55,511 nt of DNA from Gemmiger formicilis (GCF_016900095.1 NZ_JACJJP010000021.1:1-55511); one strand, 5' to 3'; numbered from the stretch's first letter, positions 8,541 through 16,145 are shown. Notes: generated by a model not told the origin, from the letters alone. Numbers and translations: made by a program.

Positions 8541-9383
8541 ATGGAAAACAAAAAAAGAAAGATTCTAACGCTAGTATTGTTGTGTGTGTTGATATTGGCT
8601 GCTGTATGGTTATATTTTGATAGTAATAAATTTCAGAAAATTGATGGAGAAAAGGTTCTTGTTGGCACTTGGGCATATAATAAGGCTTTTGATGAAACAG
8701 GCAATGAAGTGCAAGATGATTTATCAAATACGATTTTAAGTGTATATGAAGATGGAACTGCAAAGCTGTCTTTCGAAGAAGTTATAATAGTTGATTTGAA
8801 TTGGCAATACATAAAACAGGATAAAGAGGGAGCATATTACCAGTTTTGCAGAAAAGACGAAAATGATACTGTAATTGATGCTGAAATAGTATCTGACTCA
8901 TCGACAAAGGAAAATAAAGATTTGGCGGGATGTCTTTGCTTAGAAAATGATGAAGACGCAGCAGGTGCTATGCTAGTTTTTATAAAAACAAGTGAAGAAC
9001 CAACAGAGGTAACTTCTATTGTCGAAAAAGCTCAGTCTTTAGCAGACAGAGTTCAATCAGCACTGGATGAAAGCGAGGAAGACCCCGAGTCGGCGACTAT
9101 TGGCGAGAAGCAGGCACTGGAAAAGGCGCACGACTACTTAGAATACATGGCATTTTCTTATACAGGCTTGATTGACCAGTTGGAATTCGAAGGTTTTAGC
9201 ACAAGTGAAGCAACATACGCAGTAGATAACTGTGGGGCAGACTGGAATGAACAAGCGGCATTGAAAGCACAACAATATCTAGAGTATTCATCTTTTTCGA
9301 GAAGTGAGTTAATTGACCAGTTAGAATTTGAAGGGTTCACATATTCGCAGGCTTTGTATGGTGTAGAAGCAAACGGATATTAA
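8541..9383 (+). CDS. membrane-anchored protein with two Ltp-type repeats, candidate superinfection exclusion
   Basis: This 280-aa protein has an N-terminal membrane anchor (ILTLVLLCVLILAAVWLYF, about 8-26). An outer domain related to that of the preceding gene follows (VGTWAYNKAFDE). Two tandem copies of a 45-residue repeat lie at about 190-279 (AL.KA..YLEY..FS...LIDQLEFEGF...A.Y.V). The repeat matches the host-cell-surface-exposed lipoprotein (Ltp) family, best known from the phage TP-J34 lipoprotein that blocks DNA injection by other phages. The anchor here is a transmembrane helix rather than a clear lipobox. A weak AAAGG precedes the start. A phage-exclusion role is inferred from the repeat family and the mobile setting. 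Confidence 0.75.
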   Translation: MENKKRKILTLVLLCVLILAAVWLYFDSNKFQKIDGEKVLVGTWAYNKAFDETGNEVQDDLSNTILSVYEDGTAKLSFEEVIIVDLNWQYIKQDKEGAYYQFCRKDENDTVIDAEIVSDSSTKENKDLAGCLCLENDEDAAGAMLVFIKTSEEPTEVTSIVEKAQSLADRVQSALDESEEDPESATIGEKQALEKAHDYLEYMAFSYTGLIDQLEFEGFSTSEATYAVDNCGADWNEQAALKAQQYLEYSSFSRSELIDQLEFEGFTYSQALYGVEANGY

Positions 9384-9452
9384 GATGCAGTAAAGAAGCG
9401 AAAAATAGTACAGACAATTTGATTTTGAGTATCAAAAGGTATACTTAAAGAA

Positions 9453-9481
9453 ACACCCGCTTTTGCAGTAAAAGCGGGTGT
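9453..9481 (+). terminator. terminator after the Ltp-like gene
   Basis: A perfect 12-bp stem (9453-9464 with 9470-9481) and 5-nt loop are followed by ATTTTAG. It ends the membrane-protein operon before the resolvase gene. Confidence 0.8.
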
Positions 9482-9518
9482 ATTTTAGTTTCAAAACATG
9501 CTATATTTAGAAATGAAA

Positions 9519-9563
9519 CGTATCAAAATATAAGTTGATATTTTGATACGAATATGCTATAAT
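9519..9563 (+). promoter_or_regulatory. resolvase promoter overlapped by a 13-bp perfect inverted repeat
   Basis: The inverted repeat 9519-9531/9538-9550 (half-site CGTATCAAAATAT, spacer 6 bp) contains the -35 box TTGATA (9535-9540). TATAAT follows at 9558-9563 after 17 bp. Serine resolvases often bind such dyads both as res subsites and as autoregulatory operators. Confidence 0.75.
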
Positions 9564-9589
9564 GAGACCATCGAAAGCGAGGCGATAAG

Positions 9590-10222
9590 ATGGAAAAAAC
9601 CATGTGGGGATATTGCCGGGTAAGCAGTACAGAACAAAACCTTGACCGACAGATAGTAGCGATGCAGCAAGCGGGTATTCCGCAACGTAATATTCTGTGC
9701 GACAAGGCTAGCGGAAAGAACTTCGATAGGAAGAATTGGAATTTGCTGGTTGGCACCAAGGAAACAGCTCCATTGCTTCGCAGAGGGGATTTGCTAGTTG
9801 TTCTATCCCTTGATAGATTGGGGCGAAACTATTCGGAAATTCATCAGCAATGGCGTTATATAACAAGCGAAATCGGCGCCGATATCAAGGTGCTTGATAT
9901 GCCGTTGCTAGACACCAGTCAGAGTAGTCAGAACTTAGATAATCGATTCATTGCCGATTTGGTCTTGCAGATTCTAAGCTATACGGCAGAGAAAGAAAGG
10001 GCCAACATCCATAAGCGTCAAGAGCAAGGAATTGAAATTGCAAAGAACAAAGGGGTTAAGTTTGGGCGGCCTGCAAAGGGCTTCCCTGAGAATTGGGGAA
10101 AGGTATATGGCAAGTGGAAGAACGGGGATATTACAGCAGTCTCGGCTATGCAGGAAACCGGACTGACTAAGCCAACGTTCTACAGATTGGTGAAAAAGTA
10201 TGAAGCTGATAGAATGCTTTAA
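9590..10222 (+). CDS. serine recombinase of the resolvase/invertase family
   Basis: This 210-aa protein has the N-terminal catalytic motif YCRVSS with nucleophile Ser12 and the conserved LDRLGRN (about 64-70). A KERANI...QEQGI helix and a C-terminal helix-turn-helix (TAVSAMQETGLTKPTFYRLVKKY) complete it. This is the size of Tn3/Hin-type resolvases. It is the last gene of the gap element and probably resolves multimers of the excised circle or inverts a segment, using the dyad at 9519-9550. In the excised circle its transcript would run across the attachment site toward the integrase gene. Confidence 0.9.
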   Translation: MEKTMWGYCRVSSTEQNLDRQIVAMQQAGIPQRNILCDKASGKNFDRKNWNLLVGTKETAPLLRRGDLLVVLSLDRLGRNYSEIHQQWRYITSEIGADIKVLDMPLLDTSQSSQNLDNRFIADLVLQILSYTAEKERANIHKRQEQGIEIAKNKGVKFGRPAKGFPENWGKVYGKWKNGDITAVSAMQETGLTKPTFYRLVKKYEADRML

Positions 10223-10445
10223 GAATAACATATACAAATTTCAACTTAGAATTTTTAATAGAGCCACATATAGCTGATACAGATTCATTTGCAGAAACAA
10301 AAATATCGATTAGAAATCGTGTTCGATTTGTCCATAAAAATTGCAGAAAACTGGTACGACAACGAACATTTCTGCTACTGTAACGATAACTGAAAAATAC
10401 GCGAAAAACAGAAGAAAATGGGCTAAAAATAACGTATCTACGATT

Positions 10446-10551
10446 GTTCAGGTCGTGTCCTGGTACGACAACGAGAACAGCTACACCAGCCAGATGGTCC
10501 GCACCATTAAGTACTTCGCTGAGCTGTAATCGCTTCCTCCCAAACGATATA
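10446..10551. repeat. right attachment repeat of the gap element
   Basis: This is an exact copy of 3942-4047, the 3' end of gap with its stop codon. It lacks a start and most of the gene, so it is not a functional CDS. About 90 bp inside, CTGGTACGACAACGA recurs at 10351-10365, and partial copies are at 4090-4099 and 4113-4125, which suggests integrase arm sites. Confidence 0.9.
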
Positions 10552-10685
10552 TCGTGTATTTTTGGTGATTCCGCTGCGTAATTTCCTTCCCTTTGCCCCG
10601 GCTGCAAGGCTCCGGCGGGGTGTGAACTACGACAATTGTTGGAAAAAATCGTAGCTGCGCTACGAGTAACCTCAAACACGAAATG

Positions 10686-10725
10686 AAGCCCCCTTCGGTT
10701 GTATGCAACCGAAGGGGGCTTTTTG
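10686..10725 (+). terminator. probable native gap terminator
   Basis: A perfect 16-bp stem (10686-10701 with 10706-10721), TATG loop and T run lie just downstream of the right attachment repeat. Before integration this would have been about 135 bp after the gap stop codon. Confidence 0.85.
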
Positions 10726-10737
10726 CGTGTGGCAAGA

Positions 10738-10968
10738 TCACTTGCGCCCGCCGCGGGGCGGGTACCGCCGCGGGGTGTCGGTGCACAGCAGAATATAGTC
10801 GATGCTCACATCATAAATGTCCGCCAGCGCCACCAGAAAATCTGCCGTCAGCGGCTGGGTGCCGGTTTCCAGATAACTGTATTTGCGCTGGGTGATGCCG
10901 ATTTTTTCGGCCAGCTGCTGTTGGGTGTAGTCGTGGTCTTCCCGCAGCTCCTTCACGCGGTTGGTCAT
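10738..10968 (-). CDS. small XRE-family repressor
   Basis: This 76-aa protein is almost entirely one helix-turn-helix domain (LREDHDYTQQQLAEKIGITQRKYSYLETG, about 7-35). The start is the ATG at 10968 with AGGTGG 5 nt upstream; a GTG three codons earlier is poorly placed. It is divergent from a promoter carrying a 9-bp palindrome at 11029-11049, which is its likely operator, so autoregulation is plausible. Confidence 0.8.
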   Translation of the reverse strand: MTNRVKELREDHDYTQQQLAEKIGITQRKYSYLETGTQPLTADFLVALADIYDVSIDYILLCTDTPRRYPPRGGRK

Positions 10969-11022
10969 CGGATCCACCTGCCTTTCTCTACATAAAAGAA
11001 TAGGCTAGATAGATTCTGTCTA

Positions 11023-11051
11023 TTGACTTTTAGATAAATGTTATCTAAAAT
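11023..11051 (+). promoter_or_regulatory. promoter with palindromic operator beside the XRE gene
   Basis: TTGACT (11023-11028) and TAAAAT (11046-11051) have a 17-bp spacer filled by TTTAGATAA-atg-TTATCTAAA (11029-11049), a perfect 9-bp inverted repeat. A related half-dyad (ATAGA...TCTAT) lies at about 11010-11022. Confidence 0.65.
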
Positions 11052-11325
11052 GAAGGAAAATCATTTCCGAAAGGGGGAACCGGCCACGAAGGACGAACCG
11101 AATGCAACCCGGTCCGGGGCCGTGTCTCCGGAACCGGACCTGCCCCACCAGGGGCTGAACACCCTGGCTTTTCTGCTGCCGCCCCTGGGGCTGGGCCTGT
11201 ATCTGTATCACCGGCGGAAAAGTCCCCGGCGGGCGGCCTCAGTGGCGCGGTGGAGCTGGGCAGGGGTGGGGCTGTATCTGGCGGGAGTGCTCCTGCCGGT
11301 GCTGGCCCTGCTGTCTGGCAATAAA
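11050..11325 (+). pseudogene. possible remnant of a small two-helix membrane protein
   Basis: The plus-strand reading frame shows two hydrophobic segments (NTLAFLLPPLGLGLYLY and WAGVGLYLAGVLLPVLALL) joined by a basic loop (HRRKSPRRAA), typical of small integral membrane proteins. It has no well-placed start codon after the predicted transcription start near 11058. It also has no stop codon before running into the 3' end of the opposite symporter gene. It may be a decayed gene controlled by the neighbouring XRE repressor. Confidence 0.25.
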
Positions 11326-11361
11326 AACAGCCTGCTTCCCTGGCAAGGGAAACGGGCTGTT
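11322..11361 (-). terminator. terminator of the AGCS symporter gene
   Basis: On the minus strand the arms (11347-11361 with 11326-11340, a 7-bp and a 5-bp helix separated by an internal loop) are followed by TTTTTATT. It lies about 12 bp after the symporter stop codon. Confidence 0.7.
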
Positions 11362-11372
11362 TGGCTGTATGG

Positions 11373-12728
11373 TTACTCATCCTTCTGGCGGGCGATGGAC
11401 GCCACCACGCCGGACAGGGCCAGCAGGGCGATCAGGTTGGGAATGGCCATGACGCCGTTGAAGAAGTCGGCCAGCTTCCAGACCAGGTCCACCTTCAGCG
11501 TGGAACCGATGAGCACAAAGGCCACCACGATGGCGCTGTACACCGGTACCGCTTTGGAGCCGAACAGGGCCTTGAAGTTGATCTGGCCGAAGAAATACCA
11601 GCCCAGGATGGTGGAGAAGGCGAAGAAGAGCATGCACACCGCAATGAACACCTGCCCGAACACCCCGAAGGACTGGGCGAAGGCCGCCTGGGTGAGGGCG
11701 GTGCCGTTGAGGCCGGTGGGCACCAGGCCGGAGGTGATGAGCACCAGACCGGTGAGGGTCAGGATCACAAAGGTGTCGATGAAGACGCTGACGATGGCCA
11801 CGGCGCCCTGGTCCTGGGGCCGCTTGACCTTGGCCATGGCGTGGGCGTGGGGGGTGGAACCCAGGCCGGCCTCGTTGGAGAAAAGCCCGCGGGCCACGCC
11901 GAAGCGCATGGCCTGCTGGACGGTCACACCAGCCACACCGCCGGCCATGGCCTGGGGGCGAAACGCCAGCACAAAGATCTGGGCAAAGGCGTCGGGCAGA
12001 GCAGTGATGTTCATGATCAGGATGACCAGACAGCCCAGAATGTAGAAGATGGCCATGATGGGCACCAGCTTTTCGGTGACGGCGGCAATGCGCTGCACAC
12101 CGCCCAAAAAGATGAAGGCGGCGATGGCAGCCACCACAATGCCCACCACCAGCTGGTTGATTCCGAAAGCATTGTGGAAGGCATCGCTGATGGAGTTGGA
12201 CTGCACCATGTTGCCCATAAAGCCCAGGGCCAGCACAATGGCCACCGAGAAGAACCCGGCCAGGAACTTGCCGAACTTACCCTTGAAGGCGGCGCGGATG
12301 TAATAGGCGGGACCGCCGGTCACATGGCCGTCCACGGTGGTCTTGTATGTCTGGGCCAGAACCGCTTCGGCGTAGATGGTGGCCATGCCGAAAAAGGCCG
12401 AAACCCAGACCCAGAACAGGGCACCCGGGCCGCCGCTGACCAGGGCGGTGGCGCAGCCGGTGATGTTGCCGGTGCCCACCTGAGCCGCCACCGCGGTGGA
12501 CAATGCCTGGAAGGAACTCATGCCGTCCTTGCCGGCGGCCTTGCCGTGCAGGCTGAATCCGCCGAACAGACGGCGCATGCCCTCCCCAAAGCGGCGGATC
12601 TGGATAAAGCCCAGACGCAGGGTAAAAAACAGGCCGGTTCCCATCAGCAGAAATACAAGGATGTAATCCCACAGAAAGTTGCTGGCCTGGGTCACGATGG
12701 CAGTAAATTGCTGCATGATACTTTCCAT
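11373..12728 (-). CDS. sodium:alanine/glycine symporter, AGCS family
   Basis: This 451-aa polytopic membrane protein imports small neutral amino acids with sodium ions. Family features include the N-terminal LRLGFIQIRRFGEG region, STAVAAQVGTGNITGCATALVSGGPG-type glycine-rich helices (around 75-105) and about ten hydrophobic helices. FSNEAGLGSTPHAHA, an AGCS hallmark, lies around 290-305. The start at 12728 (MESIMQQF) is preferred, although the ATG at 12716 is possible; AGAGGA lies very close to the first. A good promoter sits at 12786-12814 and a terminator follows the gene, so it is a single-gene unit. Confidence 0.93.
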   Translation of the reverse strand: MESIMQQFTAIVTQASNFLWDYILVFLLMGTGLFFTLRLGFIQIRRFGEGMRRLFGGFSLHGKAAGKDGMSSFQALSTAVAAQVGTGNITGCATALVSGGPGALFWVWVSAFFGMATIYAEAVLAQTYKTTVDGHVTGGPAYYIRAAFKGKFGKFLAGFFSVAIVLALGFMGNMVQSNSISDAFHNAFGINQLVVGIVVAAIAAFIFLGGVQRIAAVTEKLVPIMAIFYILGCLVILIMNITALPDAFAQIFVLAFRPQAMAGGVAGVTVQQAMRFGVARGLFSNEAGLGSTPHAHAMAKVKRPQDQGAVAIVSVFIDTFVILTLTGLVLITSGLVPTGLNGTALTQAAFAQSFGVFGQVFIAVCMLFFAFSTILGWYFFGQINFKALFGSKAVPVYSAIVVAFVLIGSTLKVDLVWKLADFFNGVMAIPNLIALLALSGVVASIARQKDE

Positions 12729-12785
12729 TCCTCTCATCCGATTTGTTACACCAAAACGCCTGCCCGAAACAGAACGTCGATACCT

Positions 12786-12814
12786 AGCATACCATGATTG
12801 CGAAGAAAGGTCAA
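12786..12814 (-). promoter_or_regulatory. promoter of the AGCS gene
   Basis: On the minus strand TTGACC (12814-12809) and TATGCT (12791-12786) have a 17-bp spacer, placing transcription start about 50 bp upstream of the coding region. Confidence 0.65.
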
Positions 12815-12843
12815 GTGTATTTGTATGACATACAGGTTGCGGC

Positions 12844-13215
12844 TTATCGCGGCGGGTCGCCGGCATGCCAACGGCTGCTCAGCATCTGCAGGGCCCGCTT
12901 TTCCAGGCGGGAAATATACGACCGGCTGATGTGGAATTGCTGGGCCACCTGCTGCTGGGTCAGGGGCGGCTGACGGTCCAGACCGTAGCGCAGGGTCAGA
13001 ATCCGCCGTTCCCGTTGGGGCAGGGAAGCCACCAACCCCCGCAGCCGTCTGGCCAGGTCCCGTTGTTCGCAGTCGTCCTCCATCACCCCGTCGTCGGGCA
13101 GCACATCCCCCAGGGTCAAAGCGCCCCCTTCCCGGCTGCTGGCTTCCAGCGGCTCCTGCAAGGATACCACGGTGCCTTCCCGCCGGATGTGCCGCAGATG
13201 CATGCGGATCTCATT
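12844..13215 (-). CDS. sigK: 3' half of split sigK (sigma regions 3-4)
   Basis: Codons from the shared AAT (13215-13213) to the stop encode 122 further residues. EIRMHLR and VSLQEP match the end of region 2 and region 3 of sigma-K/E factors. RERRILTLRYGL followed by TQQQVAQQFHISRSYISRLEKRAL is region 4 with its helix-turn-helix. This part has no start codon or ribosome binding site of its own; upstream in the same frame lies the out-of-frame 3' end of the recombinase. Joined to 42406-42069 it gives a continuous 235-codon frame. In its present state it cannot make a sigma factor. Confidence 0.95.
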   Translation of the reverse strand, partial: NEIRMHLRHIRREGTVVSLQEPLEASSREGGALTLGDVLPDDGVMEDDCEQRDLARRLRGLVASLPQRERRILTLRYGLDRQPPLTQQQVAQQFHISRSYISRLEKRALQMLSSRWHAGDPPR

Positions 13216-13225
13216 TGCTATCCTC
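13204..13225. other. attachment site at the sigK 3' junction
   Basis: Plus-strand layout is GCGGATCTCA (sigK side), TT core (13214-13215), TGCTATCCTC (element side). It shares the core with 42059-42079, whose element-side arm GAGGATAGCA is the exact reverse complement of this one. The recombinase stop codon (13211-13213) lies inside the site. Confidence 0.88.
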
Positions 13226-15031
13226 ACCCCAAGGGGTCTCGGCTGGAATATCGTGCGAGGTTTCTTCCTCCTCGTAATCCACGTCCCCGAAGGGCTCCAG
13301 ATCTTCGGTGTCCTCCTCGGCGCCCTCCGGATTGCGGATGTCCAGGGCGGGCAGCACGTCGGCGGCATCCCGCCAGTCCACATCCTCGTCCACCGCGCCG
13401 AACAACACCACATGGGCGTACTGGCCATCCCAGATGACCTTGCGTACCACCGTGCGGATGGCCGCCCGCTTCTGCTCCACCGTCATCTCGTCGATGCCGT
13501 CCCGGAACACCGTGAGCAGCTGCCGCATGAGGTCGAACTCAATGCCGCTGAGAGCGTGCTGGGCGGTCAGCCCTTCCAGCTCAGTGATGCGGGCCTGCAG
13601 CTCGGTGTCCTGGGCGTGGAGCTCCTCCAGCCGCTTTCGTACATGGATGGCCACCGTGCTGTCCCCGAAGTCCGCCAGCGAATCCACCAGGGCGTTGATC
13701 TTGCGCTGGGTCTCCGCCTGCTGCTGCCGCAGGTCCTCCAGCCGCTTGTCGTATTCCTCCCGGTTGCCGGTGTAAAACCGCTTGCTCTTTTCCAGCTGGG
13801 TCAGGAAGGTGCTGTCGTTGCTGGCCAGGCTCTTGACCTGCTCCACGATGGCGGCGTCCAGCAGATTACCGTGGGCGTTGCGCCGGTTGCATAGACTGCG
13901 CTTGCTGCGCTCCTTCATCTTGCAGACGTAGGTGTAGATGGGCTTGCCCTCCGCCGTAAATCGCTTGGAGAGTTTGGGGTACATCCGGTTGCCGCAGCGG
14001 CACCAGAGTAGCCCGGTGAGCAGGGCCTCGTTGCTGCGGGGCTTGCGGTAGCCCTTGGATTTATTCCGCTCCAGGGATTCCTGCACTTTGATCCAGGTTT
14101 TGGCCGGGATGAGGCCCGGATGTTGCCCCACCGAGACGATCCACTCGCTGGTGGGCAGATAGACGGTGGCCCGGCCTTTCTCCTGGTCGGTGCGGTTGTA
14201 GGCCAGAATGCCCCGGACGCCGTCGAACTCCTCCGGCGCCGAAAAGAGGTCGGCCTGCTTCTCCACAAAGTATTGGTAGGCGTCCTGGTCGGCGATCAGG
14301 TAGACCGGGTTCTGCAAAATCCCCCGTATGGAAAACCGGGTGAAGTTGCGCCCGGTCTTGGTCTTGATGTGCTGGCGCAGCAGCTCCGCCTCGGTCATAG
14401 TGAGGGAGTCGGTCTCGATGTACAGGTCGTAGATCTTGCGGACGATGTCGGCCTCCTCGGGGATGACCTTCAGCTTGCAGGCCCGCTTGCTCTTGCCGTC
14501 CACCGTGATGGTCTTGACCGCCTCCGAGGTGTAGCCGGTGGGGGTGGTGCCGCCCAACCAGCGGCCGGTCTTGGCCAGCTCGTGCATGTTGTCCCGGATG
14601 CGCTCAGCGATGGTCTCCCGCTCCAGCTGGCTGAACACCGAGGCAATGTACATCATCGCCCGGCCCATGGGGTTGGAGGTGTCGAAGCTCTCCCGGATGG
14701 AGACAAAGTCGATTTCCAGCCGCCCCAGTTCCTCGATGAGGGCGGAGAAGTCGCTGATGTTGCGGCTGATCCGGTCCAGACGGTAGACCACCACAGCCTT
14801 GAACTGGTGGTCCCGGGCGGCTTTCATCATCCGTTTGAAGTCGGGGCGGTTCAGGTTGCCGCCGGAAAAGCCCTCGTCCTCATACACCTTGGCCCCGTCT
14901 GCATAGGCATCCCCGAAGGCGGTGCGGATGTACGCCCGGCACAGCTCCACCTGGTTGCCGATGCTCTCCCCCTTGCCGGTAAAGCGGGATTTGCGGGAAT
15001 AGATGGCAATAACATCCTGGTTCTTTGGCAT
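13211..15031 (-). CDS. large serine recombinase, SpoIVCA-like
   Basis: This 606-aa protein has an N-terminal resolvase domain with YSRKS (catalytic Ser15 in the Y-x-R-x-S motif), TGKGESIGNQ, YEDEGFSGGNLNRP and YRLDRISRNISDF. Next come a recombinase domain (about 160-330), a zinc ribbon (C-R-C at about 346-348 and further Cys pairs near 373 and 384) and a coiled coil (about 410-500). AAAGGAG lies 6 nt before the ATG. Its stop codon overlaps the attachment site, so after excision the frame loses its stop codon. It is the likely excisionase/integrase that acts on sigK, comparable in role to SpoIVCA. Confidence 0.95.
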   Translation of the reverse strand: MPKNQDVIAIYSRKSRFTGKGESIGNQVELCRAYIRTAFGDAYADGAKVYEDEGFSGGNLNRPDFKRMMKAARDHQFKAVVVYRLDRISRNISDFSALIEELGRLEIDFVSIRESFDTSNPMGRAMMYIASVFSQLERETIAERIRDNMHELAKTGRWLGGTTPTGYTSEAVKTITVDGKSKRACKLKVIPEEADIVRKIYDLYIETDSLTMTEAELLRQHIKTKTGRNFTRFSIRGILQNPVYLIADQDAYQYFVEKQADLFSAPEEFDGVRGILAYNRTDQEKGRATVYLPTSEWIVSVGQHPGLIPAKTWIKVQESLERNKSKGYRKPRSNEALLTGLLWCRCGNRMYPKLSKRFTAEGKPIYTYVCKMKERSKRSLCNRRNAHGNLLDAAIVEQVKSLASNDSTFLTQLEKSKRFYTGNREEYDKRLEDLRQQQAETQRKINALVDSLADFGDSTVAIHVRKRLEELHAQDTELQARITELEGLTAQHALSGIEFDLMRQLLTVFRDGIDEMTVEQKRAAIRTVVRKVIWDGQYAHVVLFGAVDEDVDWRDAADVLPALDIRNPEGAEEDTEDLEPFGDVDYEEEETSHDIPAETPWGEDSK

Positions 15032-15100
15032 GGTGGGCTCCTTTCTGTATTAAGTGATAGTCTTTATTGTAGTATAACAGAAAGTAACGTTTTACACAAC

Positions 15101-15134
15101 AAAAAAATGCCAAGATATGTAAAAAATCTTGGCA
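15101..15134 (-). terminator. terminator upstream of the recombinase
   Basis: On the minus strand TGCCAAGAT (15134-15126) pairs with ATCTTGGCA (15116-15108) and is followed by seven T residues (15107-15101). It would insulate the recombinase from transcription of the IS21 region. A diverged copy is at about 21002-21037. Confidence 0.7.
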
Positions 15135-15264
15135 ATTAAATTTGTGTAACCGTGTTGTTTCGATTCCGGAAAAGTTTCTGTTTTTTCAATGAATGGATTT
15201 AAAACAGCATCGTGTTCTTTCCCAGTTTTGTGGGCTGCTTCTTTTTATTGAACCCGCTTATAGC

Positions 15265-15396
15265 CTATAGCGCAAACAGTCGCTTCCCTTTCTTCGCACA
15301 ATAATGCTGGTCATCACAAGTTGTTTTTTCCTGTATGTATCCTAAGGAATACAATCTTTTTGCGCATTTCGGCATCATAAAAGTGTTGAAAATCAC
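15265..15396 (-). CDS. possible 43-aa Cys-containing protein
   Basis: A GTG start at 15396 has GGAGG 7 nt upstream (15408-15404). The 43-codon frame contains KCAKRLYSLGYIQ and the pairs CDDQHYC, giving three cysteines and many lysines. No family is recognised. It lies 234 bp upstream of the recombinase in the same direction but is separated from it by a terminator. It may be a small regulatory or zinc-binding protein, or chance. Confidence 0.35.
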   Translation of the reverse strand: MIFNTFMMPKCAKRLYSLGYIQEKTTCDDQHYCAKKGKRLFAL

Positions 15397-15608
15397 TCAA
15401 AATCCTCCATTGTTTGCTTTAGGTTTTATAACGATCTTTGTATTTCTTCCATAAGCCTGTCATTTTGTCAATGTTGACGATTTTTTCAAAGAACACGTTT
15501 ATATAGTCAATGTTGAGTCAAAATCTATGGTACTTCACACACTATTTTTGTTACCTTATTCTTGAGGTGCTACAAATGAAAAACAAACATGAAATGGAGT
15601 TAAAAAGC
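15397..15608. other. non-coding stretch between small gene and IS remnant
   Basis: This is an AT-rich sequence with no recognisable gene or strong signal apart from the ribosome binding site of the small minus-strand gene. Confidence 0.4.
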
Positions 15609-15752
15609 CTAGGCGTACGCATTCAGCAATAGCCACTCATCCAGGATGAGTAGTTTCTCTTTCCTGAGCTTTTTCATGTAATCCCGGTAGGTTCCGTTGG
15701 CGCGGGCCACAGAGATCTCCACCAGCAGATCCGGCAGGCGAATATACCGGAC
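15609..15752 (-). pseudogene. 3' fragment of IS21-type istB
   Basis: The minus-strand frame reads RYIRLPDLLVEI and LLILDEWLL, the central part of the IstB ATPase including its Walker B region, then is truncated. Its 5' continuation is at 18620-19021. The gene was split by insertion of the IS at 15753-18619 and its end was lost by a later deletion. Confidence 0.8.
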
Positions 15753-15944
15753 TGCAAAAATCGCCACCCCAGCCCCATCTGCACGCGATTTGAGCACCAC
15801 TTTCACGCACTAAAGCCCCACCTGCATCGCCGGAGTTTTAGCGACACCCTGCCGGAGAACCAGCGACACCTCATCGCTCTAAAACGACACCCCCTGTGGC
15901 ACATGCAAAAGCTCTGCCAGCTAAGCCAGCCAGCAGAGCTCAGG

Positions 15945-16145
15945 TCAACTTTCTTCAGGAACAGGAATGCCGTTCTCTGTCAAGATGTTCTCCAACTGTC
16001 GAATCCGCTCGCGCTGTCGTTGGAGTTCTTTCTCATCTGCGTAAAAGTATTCCATCGACTCACGCTCCATCTCGTTGTAGCAGGCCCGTTCCAGTTCTAA
16101 AACCATACATTTTTCCTCATCGCAAAGATATGGGCGGTCACACAT
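15945..16145 (-). CDS. small coiled-coil protein within the IS21 element
   Basis: This is a 66-aa protein (start MCDRPYL at 16145; an ATG three codons upstream is possible) rich in Glu, Arg and Gln, with a probable coiled coil (EKELQRQRERIRQLENIL). Its start overlaps the 3' end of istB by 8 bp, so it is probably translated with it. A short hairpin (AGCTCTGC/GCAGAGCT, about 15907-15937) with TTTT follows. This is not a standard IS21 gene; its function is unknown. Confidence 0.5.
   Translation of the reverse strand: MCDRPYLCDEEKCMVLELERACYNEMERESMEYFYADEKELQRQRERIRQLENILTENGIPVPEES

Larger units (their letters stand above)
3942..10551. mobile_element. 6.5-kb integrative element in the 3' end of gap
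   Basis: The element lies between perfect 106-bp direct repeats, giving a unit of 6,504 bp. Genes in order are a tyrosine integrase, HNH endonuclease, helicase-like P-loop protein, two related membrane proteins and a serine resolvase, all on the plus strand. Base composition is clearly AT-richer than the flanking chromosome. No relaxase, capsid or terminase is seen, so it is not self-transmissible by any visible route. It may be a satellite or small integrative element that spreads by hijacking another system. Integration preserves gap because the element supplies a copy of its 3' end. Confidence 0.88.

Noticed and set aside
10341-10529. Short plus-strand frame ending in the GAPDH C-terminus
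   Set aside because: It is the duplicated attachment repeat plus random upstream codons, not an expressed gene.
11361-12797. Plus-strand 478-codon frame opposite the AGCS symporter
   Set aside because: It is His/Gly/Gln-rich antisense of a clear membrane transporter and has no family signature.
14120-15139. Plus-strand open frame opposite the large serine recombinase
   Set aside because: It is a shadow frame caused by high GC; the recombinase has all family motifs on the minus strand.
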